From Ancylobacter aquaticus (GTDB lineage Bacteria; Pseudomonadota; Alphaproteobacteria; Rhizobiales; Xanthobacteraceae), in contig NZ_SMFY01000001.1 in NCBI RefSeq assembly GCF_004339465.1, positions 1,302,001 to 1,366,000 of the forward strand: a DNA stretch of 64,000 bases, read 5' to 3'. Below the pieces are notes generated by a model. That model searched no databases. It was given only the letters and a program-made list of their open reading frames with translations, and was not told the origin of the DNA. A program made the translations under genes and the position numbers. Positions within the stretch are counted from its first letter, which is position 1; each line of letters starts with the position of its first letter. Shown one piece after another: positions 58,422 through 64,000 of this stretch.

Positions 58422-59252
58422 ATGAGTTTTCCGGTACAGGCGAACGGCTCCTCGCGAGCCGTTCCCACCTCCGAGGCTTCCTTCTTCTGGAGGAAGCTCT
58501 CGGAGCACCGCACGGCCCTTTGGCGTCTGGCGTCAATCGGCCTCTTCTTTCTTGTCTGGGAGATCGCCGGTCGCATTCCGATCAGCTTCGCCTTCCCGAC
58601 CTTTCTGGAGACGCTGCGCGCCTTCGTGACGATGACGCTCGACGGTTCGTTCGTCGCGGCCTATGCCGAAACACTTCAGCCATTGGTGATCGGCATCACC
58701 ATTTCGGCCGTCATCGGCATCGGTCTGGGCATTGTCATGGGCCTGTCGCGCTTCGCCGAATGGCTGGTGGCGCCGGTGTTCATCGTGCTGCAGGCAGCGC
58801 CGATGGCGGCGCTTATTCCGCTCATCACCTTCGTCTACGGCATTGGCCTCGTCTCGAAGACGCTTGCGGTAATCATGCTTGCTTTGCCGGTGATCGTGCT
58901 CAACGGCTACAAGGCGGTGCGAAACGCCAATCCCTCGCTGGTGGCCATGTGCTACTCGTTCCAGGGAAATCTGTGGCAGCGCATCACCAAGATCATCATT
59001 CCCGATGCGAGCCCGGTCATCTTCGCCGGCCTGCGCCTCGGCCTTGCCGCCGGCTTCATCGGCGTCATCCTTGCGGAACTGCTGATCACCCCGACCGGCA
59101 TTGGCGACCTCATCACCTATCATCGCTCGGTGGCGAACTATGCCGAGATGTATGCGGCTGTTGTCTCCATCATCCTTGTATCCACCCTCACGCTGGCCGC
59201 GCTGGAGGCTTTCGAGCTTCGCGTGTTGCGTCCCGAAAAGAGGAAGTCCTGA
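58422..59252 (+). CDS. NitT/TauT-type ABC transporter permease (first)
   Basis: The 276-residue permease has six membrane helices and the coupling loop LVAMCYSFQGNLWQRITKIIIPDASP near residue 170. Helix 1 reads IGLFFLVWEIAGRIPISFAF. This is one of two different permeases in the operon, so a heterodimeric channel is likely. It follows the binding-protein gene by 11 bases and ends 2 bases before the ATPase gene. Confidence 0.9.
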   Translation: MSFPVQANGSSRAVPTSEASFFWRKLSEHRTALWRLASIGLFFLVWEIAGRIPISFAFPTFLETLRAFVTMTLDGSFVAAYAETLQPLVIGITISAVIGIGLGIVMGLSRFAEWLVAPVFIVLQAAPMAALIPLITFVYGIGLVSKTLAVIMLALPVIVLNGYKAVRNANPSLVAMCYSFQGNLWQRITKIIIPDASPVIFAGLRLGLAAGFIGVILAELLITPTGIGDLITYHRSVANYAEMYAAVVSIILVSTLTLAALEAFELRVLRPEKRKS

Positions 59253-59254
59253 CC

Positions 59255-60061
59255 ATGCGGAATATCACCGCTCAGGCGGCCACCGCCGCCGCAGTTCCCG
59301 CCGGCTCGGACGTCGCGGTCGAAGTGCGCGGCATCTGCAAGATGTACAATGAGGTTGAGGCCCTGCGCGGCATCGACCTCGACTTCCCCGCCGGCAAGCT
59401 CACCACGCTGCTCGGCCCGTCGGGTTGCGGCAAGACCACGCTTCTCAAGATCATCGCCGGCCTGATCCCCGCCACATCGGGCGAGGTTCGGGTCAATGGC
59501 AAGGCGGTCACCGGCCCCGGTCCCGAGCGCGCCTTCGTGTTCCAGGACTTCGCGCTGATGCCGTGGGCAACGGTCATGCGCAATGTCGGCTTCGGCCTTG
59601 AGCTGAAGGGCATGGGCAAGAACGAGCGTCAGGCGATCGCGCAGAAGTACATTGCCGAGGTTGGCCTGTCCGGCTTCGAGAACAAGTACCCGCACGAGCT
59701 TTCCGGCGGCATGCGCCAGCGCGTCGGCCTCGCGCGCGCCTTTGCCGTGAATGCCGATGTGCTGCTTCTCGATGAGCCGTTCTCGGCGGTCGACGAGCAG
59801 AACCGGCGCAAGTTCCAGGAGGACCTGCTCGAACTGGTCGAGAAGGAGAAAAAGACGTTCATCTTCGTCACCCACTCGATCGAGGAAGCGGTCTACTGCT
59901 CCGACCGCATTGTCATCCTCTCGCGCCGGCCCGGCCGGATCGCGCAGATCATCGAGCCGGAAATCGACCGTACGGCCTCGCCGGACGCCATTCGCCGTGA
60001 CCAGGGCTATCTCGATACGGTCGAGGAGATCTGGCAGGGCCTCAAGCACTATGTCGATTAA
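59255..60061 (+). CDS. NitT/TauT-type ABC transporter ATP-binding protein
   Basis: The 268-residue ATPase has Walker A GPSGCGKTT (near residue 50), Q-loop VFQDFALMPWATV, signature LSGGMRQRVGLARAF, Walker B VLLLDEPFSAVD and switch His FVTHSIEEAVYCSD. The family signature 'RRPGRIAQII' follows. The ATG at 59255 lies just behind the first permease's stop; the frame upstream is a shadow of that permease. It ends 12 bases before the second permease gene. Confidence 0.92.
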   Translation: MRNITAQAATAAAVPAGSDVAVEVRGICKMYNEVEALRGIDLDFPAGKLTTLLGPSGCGKTTLLKIIAGLIPATSGEVRVNGKAVTGPGPERAFVFQDFALMPWATVMRNVGFGLELKGMGKNERQAIAQKYIAEVGLSGFENKYPHELSGGMRQRVGLARAFAVNADVLLLDEPFSAVDEQNRRKFQEDLLELVEKEKKTFIFVTHSIEEAVYCSDRIVILSRRPGRIAQIIEPEIDRTASPDAIRRDQGYLDTVEEIWQGLKHYVD

Positions 60062-60073
60062 GGGGAGGCCGCG

Positions 60074-60826
60074 ATGACAATGTTTGGCTATCGCGTGCCC
60101 ATGATGGCATCGCTGCTCGTGTGGTGCTTCATCTGGGAACTCGTCGGGCGTTCCGGCGCCATGTTCCTCGTTCCCCCGCTCTCCGATGTGCTGGTCGCAG
60201 CGGTTGCGCTGGTGCAGACCGGCACCTGGCAGGCGGCGGCGATCACCACGCTTAACAGCTTCCTGGTTGGCATGTTCTTCGCCATCACTGTCGGCATCGC
60301 CGTCGGTGTGCTGATGGGGCGTTCGACCACGGCGGACAACCTGCTGGGCATCTGGGTCAACATCTTCGTGTCAGCGCCGCTCTCGGCGCTGGTGCCGGTG
60401 CTGATGATCCTGTTCGGTATGGGCGAGACGACGGTGGTGGTCACGGTCTTCCTGTTCGCGGTGTGGATCATCGTGCTCGACACCCGCGCGGGCATCCAGG
60501 GCGTGCCGCCCTCGCTCGTAGAGATGGGCCGCAGCTACGGCGCGTCCCCCTGGACGCTCTACGGCAAGATCATCTTCCTCGCCGCGCTGCCCGAAATTCT
60601 CGCCGGCATCCGCCTGGGCGTTGTTCGTGGCGTTAAAGGCGTGGTGATTGGCCAGCTACTGGTGGCAATCATCGGCTATGGCGAGTTGTTCGAGCTCTAT
60701 TCGCGCAATTTCGACATGGTGAATTTCTGGGCCCTGACGATTATCCTTTTCGCCGCCGCGATGGGATTGTCGGCCCTGATCGAAAACATTGAAAAACGCG
60801 TCGACTATTACGCAGGAGTACGCTGA
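60074..60826 (+). CDS. NitT/TauT-type ABC transporter permease (second)
   Basis: The 250-residue permease has about six helices and a coupling loop LVEMGRSYGASPWTLYGKIIF near residue 140. It differs clearly from the first permease, so the channel is probably a heterodimer. Its stop TGA overlaps the start ATG of the FAH-family gene by one base (TGATG), implying translational coupling with that enzyme. Confidence 0.9.
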   Translation: MTMFGYRVPMMASLLVWCFIWELVGRSGAMFLVPPLSDVLVAAVALVQTGTWQAAAITTLNSFLVGMFFAITVGIAVGVLMGRSTTADNLLGIWVNIFVSAPLSALVPVLMILFGMGETTVVVTVFLFAVWIIVLDTRAGIQGVPPSLVEMGRSYGASPWTLYGKIIFLAALPEILAGIRLGVVRGVKGVVIGQLLVAIIGYGELFELYSRNFDMVNFWALTIILFAAAMGLSALIENIEKRVDYYAGVR

Positions 60827-61530
60827 TGAACGCGCCTATCGACACCTCCGTCTATGTGATCACGCCTCCTGGCATTCCGACGCTGCCCGTCGAAGGCTCG
60901 GACCAGCTCTTCCCTATCCACCGCATCTACTGCGTCGGCCGCAACTATGCAGAGCACGCCATCGAGATGGGGCATGATCCCGACAAGGAGCCGCCCTTCT
61001 TCTTCCAGAAGAACCCTGACAACGTCATCACCGACGGCACCTTCCCCTATCCCGACAAGTCGAGCGATGTGCATTTCGAGCTGGAAATGCTGGTCGCCAT
61101 CGGCAAGGGCGGTGTGAACATCCCGGTCGAGTCGGCGCTCGATCATGTGTGGGGCTATGGCGTGGGTCTCGACATGACCCGTCGCGACCTGCAGGGCGAG
61201 GCCAAGAAGCTTGGCCGTCCGTGGGAAGTCGGCAAGGCCTTCGAGGATTCCGCCCCCTGCTCGGCACTGGTGCCGGCTTCGGTTGTCGGCCACCCGGCCG
61301 ACGGCAAGGTGTGGCTGAACGTCAACGGCACGCAGCGCCAGGTCGGCGACCTCAACCAGATGATCTGGAAGGTGCCGGAGATGATCTCCTACCTCTCCGG
61401 CCTGTTCGAGCTTGAGCCGGGCGACGTCATCATGTCGGGCACCCCGGCCGGCGTTGGCGCCATCGTGCGCGGCGATGTCATGGAGGGCGGTGTCGACGGC
61501 GTCGGCACGCTCACTGTCAAGGTCGTCTGA
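60826..61530 (+). CDS. Fumarylacetoacetate hydrolase-family enzyme
   Basis: The family cleaves C-C bonds of acylpyruvates and related diketo acids, using a metal held by acidic residues. The 234-residue protein has YCVGRNYAEHAIEMG with the catalytic His region, the metal-site FELEMLVAIGKGG (Glu pair) and GYGVGLDMTRRDLQ (Asp), and the GDVIMSGTPAGVGA block. The short size (no N-terminal domain) fits fumarylpyruvate hydrolase or acylpyruvase-like members. Coupling to the importer suggests it acts on a breakdown product of the imported compound, perhaps an aromatic acid. That is inference. Confidence 0.87.
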   Translation: MNAPIDTSVYVITPPGIPTLPVEGSDQLFPIHRIYCVGRNYAEHAIEMGHDPDKEPPFFFQKNPDNVITDGTFPYPDKSSDVHFELEMLVAIGKGGVNIPVESALDHVWGYGVGLDMTRRDLQGEAKKLGRPWEVGKAFEDSAPCSALVPASVVGHPADGKVWLNVNGTQRQVGDLNQMIWKVPEMISYLSGLFELEPGDVIMSGTPAGVGAIVRGDVMEGGVDGVGTLTVKVV

Positions 61531-61541
61531 TCGGCTTATCG

Positions 61542-61572
61542 CCTGCACCCGGTGGTTCTCATCGGGTGCAGG
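61542..61572. other. Hairpin after the ABC-FAH operon
   Basis: CCTGCACCCG (61542-61551) and CGGGTGCAGG (61563-61572) form a perfect 10-base stem with an 11-base loop right after the FAH-family stop. No T-run follows. It probably protects the transcript end or forms part of a tandem terminator with the hairpin at 61586-61620. Confidence 0.5.
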
Positions 61573-61585
61573 TACGGCCTCTGCC

Positions 61586-61620
61586 AAACGGGACGCGGCG
61601 ATATCGCCTGCGTCCCGTTT
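61586..61620. terminator. Strong bidirectional terminator
   Basis: AAACGGGACGC (61586-61596) pairs with GCGTCCCGTTT (61610-61620), and the inner GGCGAT/ATCGCC extends the stem to about 17 pairs with one unpaired base. A-rich and T-rich ends flank the stem on the two strands. It should end both the ABC-FAH operon and the convergent helicase transcript. Confidence 0.7.
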
Positions 61621-61663
61621 CTATTCGGGCCTGGTCCATTGGCTGGACCGGGTCCACAGGAGC

Positions 61664-63793
61664 TCAGGGCCGGCGCGGCGGCTTGCTCTTGGCGGGCTTG
61701 GCGTAGGGCTTCTTGCCCTCCGGGCCTTTGTCGAAAGGCGGCTTGCCGCCGGGCTTCTTGCCCGGTGTGCCCGCGCCGTCCGGCCTCTTGCCCTCCGGCT
61801 TCCGGCTCTCGAGCCTGCCCGGCGGCTTGCCCTCGAAGGCAGCAGGTCGTGCGGGCTTGCCCGGCCGCTCGCTTTCGCTGGTGGCCAGCGGGTTCCATTC
61901 GCGCGGCTTCTCAGTCCCACCCTTGCGGTGCGGCTTCTTGCTGCGCTCATACGTGCCGCCTTCCGTCGAACCCCGCTCCGGCCGGCTATCGGCCGGCTTC
62001 CCCGGAGCCGGTTCCGGGCGCGAGGTCGGTTCGCGGAAAGGCTTTTCGTAGACAGGTTTCGTGTGAACCGGCTTCTCGTAAGCGGGTTTGGCGTAAGCGG
62101 GCTTGTCGCGCTCGGGCCGCTCGCGTTGCGGCCTCTCCTGCGAAGGCCGGCTGCGCGGTGGCCGCGACGAGCGTTCCTCCGAGGGCCCACCGGGCAGGGG
62201 CTCGATGACGACGTCGCCGCCCTCGATCTTGCGCACCGATTTGCCGAAGCGATCGGCGGCAGCGCGGCTGACCTCGAAGGCGGTCTCCTCGTCGAGGATG
62301 CGGATGATGCCGATTTCCTTGCGTGTGACGTTGCCGCGACGGCAGATCAGCGGCAGCAGCCATTTTGGGTCGGCATTGCTGCGACGTCCGACATTGAGAC
62401 GGAACCACACGCTACCGCCGCCGGACGGCCCGCCAAACTCGCGGTCCGCGGCGCGGTCGCGCACGGCGCCTGCTCGCGGCTCGCCGGGGTCGGCAACCTC
62501 CTCCGGTGCCGGCAGGCCGGCTCGATAGAGACGTACCAGCGCGGCGGCCAGATGCTCGGGCGTGTGGGCGGCGAGCAGGGTCTGGCCGGCGGCAAGGTCT
62601 TCCTCATTGGGCTCGTCGGTGAGCAGCGCGTCGCCCAGCATGCGCTCATGGTCGAGCTTGCGGATTTCCTCCGAGGTCGGGGGGCCGGACCAGGCCGGCG
62701 CGATGCCCAGCCCGCGCATCATGTCCTCGACGCGGCGGCGCCGGAAAGGCGGCACCAGAAGCACACTCACGCCCTTGCGCCCCGCACGCCCGGTGCGGCC
62801 GCTGCGATGCTGCAGGCTCTCGGCGTCGTTCGGCAGGTCGGCGTGGATGACGAGACCGAGATTGGGCAGGTCGATGCCGCGCGCTGCGACATCGGTGGCG
62901 ACGCACACCCGCGCACGCCCGTCGCGCAGCGCCTGCAGCGCGTGGTTACGGTCGTTCTGGCTGAGCTCACCGGAAAGCGCCACGGCGGAGAACTGCCGTT
63001 CCTGCAGCATGGCGTGCAGCCGGCGCACCGCCTCGCGCGTGTTGCAGAACACGATGGCGCTCGGCGTGTCGTAGAAGCGCAGCACGTTGACCACGGCATG
63101 GTCGAGCTCGGTCGGGGCGATGCGGATGGTGCGGTATTCGATATCGGCGTGACCGCCCTCGGCGCTCGCCACCTCGATGCGCAGCGCGTCCCGCTGGTAG
63201 CGCTTGGCCAGCGCGGTGATGCCGCGCGGCATGGTGGCGGAGAACAGCAGGCTGCGCCGCTCCGGCGGGGTGGCGTCGAGGATGAATTCGAGATCCTCGC
63301 GGAAGCCGAGGTCGAGCATCTCGTCGGCCTCGTCGAGAACGGCAACCTTCAGCGCGGAAAGATCGAGCCGGCCGCGCTCCAGATGGTCGCGCAGCCGCCC
63401 CGGCGTGCCGACGACGATATGCGCACCCTGGTTCAGCAGGCGCTGCTCCTGGCGCGGGTCCATGCCGCCGACGCAGGAAACGATGCGCGCGCCCGTCGCC
63501 GCATAGAGCCACACGAATTCCCGCTGCACCTGCAGCGCCAGTTCACGGGTGGGCGCCACCACCAGCGCGAGGGGAGCCGTGGCGTGCGGCAGGCGCTCCT
63601 CGCTGCCCAGCAGCGTCTCGGCCATGGCGAGGCCATAGGCCACGGTCTTGCCGGAACCTGTCTGCGCCGACACCAGCAGGTCGCGTCCCATCGCGTCGGG
63701 CGCCAGCACGGCCAGTTGCACCGGGGTCGGGTTGTTATAGTCCCGTTCGGCCAGCGCCTGGGCAAGCGCCGGGTTCGTCGTCATGAAGGTCAC
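61664..63793 (-). CDS. DEAD-box RNA helicase with DbpA-type RNA-binding domain and Lys-Pro-rich tail
   Basis: The 709-residue helicase unwinds RNA, probably in ribosome assembly. Core motifs appear in order: Q motif NPTPVQ, Walker A AQTGSGKT, PTRELA, TPGRLRD, DEAD in VLDEADEML, SAT, and HRSGRTGRAGRKG. A DbpA-like RNA-binding domain (about residues 465-535, SVWFRLNVGRRSNADPKWLL) is followed by a ~150-residue basic, Pro-rich tail with near repeats such as KPAYAKPAYEKPVHTKPVYE. In DbpA the RNA-binding domain targets 23S rRNA. The tail may add non-specific RNA binding. An in-frame ATG at 63784 is an alternative start. Confidence 0.9.
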   Translation of the reverse strand: MTFMTTNPALAQALAERDYNNPTPVQLAVLAPDAMGRDLLVSAQTGSGKTVAYGLAMAETLLGSEERLPHATAPLALVVAPTRELALQVQREFVWLYAATGARIVSCVGGMDPRQEQRLLNQGAHIVVGTPGRLRDHLERGRLDLSALKVAVLDEADEMLDLGFREDLEFILDATPPERRSLLFSATMPRGITALAKRYQRDALRIEVASAEGGHADIEYRTIRIAPTELDHAVVNVLRFYDTPSAIVFCNTREAVRRLHAMLQERQFSAVALSGELSQNDRNHALQALRDGRARVCVATDVAARGIDLPNLGLVIHADLPNDAESLQHRSGRTGRAGRKGVSVLLVPPFRRRRVEDMMRGLGIAPAWSGPPTSEEIRKLDHERMLGDALLTDEPNEEDLAAGQTLLAAHTPEHLAAALVRLYRAGLPAPEEVADPGEPRAGAVRDRAADREFGGPSGGGSVWFRLNVGRRSNADPKWLLPLICRRGNVTRKEIGIIRILDEETAFEVSRAAADRFGKSVRKIEGGDVVIEPLPGGPSEERSSRPPRSRPSQERPQRERPERDKPAYAKPAYEKPVHTKPVYEKPFREPTSRPEPAPGKPADSRPERGSTEGGTYERSKKPHRKGGTEKPREWNPLATSESERPGKPARPAAFEGKPPGRLESRKPEGKRPDGAGTPGKKPGGKPPFDKGPEGKKPYAKPAKSKPPRRP

Positions 63794-63868
63794 GGCTGGT
63801 CCGCCTATGTCGCAGTCTCGTCAGGCGTCGAAAGGGGAGCCATCGGAAATTGTCTGTAAGCCTCTTCC

Positions 63869-64000
63869 TTAATCGCGCCGGGGCCGCAACGCCACTGCCG
63901 TCCACGCATCCCCCGGTGGTGCCCAGCGCAGGGCATGCAGTAGGGGCGCAGGAGAAACGATTGAAAGCCGCTCGACATCCGCTTGATCGATCGGGTGCAC
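63869..64000 (-). CDS. C-terminal fragment of an unknown gene (5' end outside window)
   Basis: On the minus strand a frame runs from the window edge to a TAA at 63869-63871 and reads VHPIDQADVERLSIVSPAPL and then LHALRWAPPGDAWTAVALRP before RRD. The mixture of hydrophobic, polar and Pro residues looks like a real protein end, and the codon use fits the genome. The fragment of 43 codons is too short to assign. The gap between it and the helicase start (63,794-63,868) is compatible with both being read from the same strand. Confidence 0.4.
   Translation of the reverse strand: MHPIDQADVERLSIVSPAPLLHALRWAPPGDAWTAVALRPRRD

Noticed and set aside
61412..63859. Open frame of 815 codons on the plus strand opposite the helicase
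   Set aside because: It is the antisense frame of a helicase with all DEAD-box motifs. Its sequence is Arg/Ala/Pro-rich and has no recognisable fold.

Overview
The window is high-GC (roughly two thirds G+C by eye), densely coded, alphaproteobacterial chromosomal DNA. A cellulose operon led by a BcsN lipoprotein gene, a cytochrome of the methanol-metabolism-related 4-Cys family, many ABC and TRAP uptake systems, a perfect CtrA-type box and many 4-base start/stop overlaps (ATGA, GTGA) suggest Hyphomicrobiales, most likely a Xanthobacteraceae-like organism (Ancylobacter/Starkeya/Xanthobacter type). The taxon is inference. I saw no rRNA, tRNA, CRISPR, IS element, integrase or phage gene, so this reads as ordinary chromosome with several accessory catabolic, surface and export modules.

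Layout. 1-5 kb: end of an aldo/keto reductase, adenine deaminase, a lyso-phospholipid acyltransferase overlapping a ferredoxin-reductase-type flavoprotein, and a LysR regulator. 5.3-11.1 kb: a Pot-type polyamine ABC importer followed by gamma-aminobutyraldehyde dehydrogenase, with palindromic repeats in the intergenic gaps. 11.3-19 kb: an RND efflux pair and a MacA/MacB pair on the other strand, with a 39-codon Cys-rich micro-ORF between them. 19.2-21.1 kb: a compact YadA-type trimeric autotransporter with a TTAA-N7-TTAA box in its promoter region, plus a small secreted partner. 21.2-30.4 kb: the cellulose locus bcsN / bcsA-bcsB-bcsZ-TPR protein. 30.4-38.3 kb: malic enzyme, a maleate isomerase/Asp-Glu racemase-like enzyme, an AT-rich non-coding stretch, then an enolase-superfamily enzyme with a TRAP transporter and an 87-aa protein. 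38.3-45.8 kb: DUF2254 membrane protein, an OmpR/EnvZ-type two-component pair, a sorbosone-dehydrogenase-like beta-propeller, a sulfotransferase and an ABC-F ATPase. 45.8-49.6 kb: a fully overlapping four-gene operon (class III aminotransferase, BKACE, acetylpolyamine amidohydrolase, GNAT). 49.8-52.5 kb: cytochrome c, a FecR-like secreted protein, a 70-aa protein and an alpha/beta hydrolase. 52.8-57.2 kb: an HlyD/ABC exporter facing an orphan lasso-peptide B2-type transglutaminase, then a GntR regulator. 57.4-61.5 kb: a NitT/TauT-type importer with a fumarylacetoacetate-hydrolase-family enzyme, transcribed away from the GntR gene across an intergenic region with paired ACCAA/TTGGT operators. 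61.6-64 kb: a DbpA-type DEAD-box helicase with a Lys-Pro-rich tail and the end of an unknown gene.

How the genes work together. Two separate sets point to polyamine and amine chemistry: Pot importer plus aminobutyraldehyde dehydrogenase, and the aminotransferase-BKACE-deacetylase-acetyltransferase operon. The best candidate for an undescribed pathway is that four-gene operon. Other strong leads are the CtrA-box adhesin promoter, the orphan B2 protease next to an exporter, the cellulose operon whose TPR protein lacks a BcsC porin, the enolase-family enzyme with substituted active-site positions, and the paired GntR operators.
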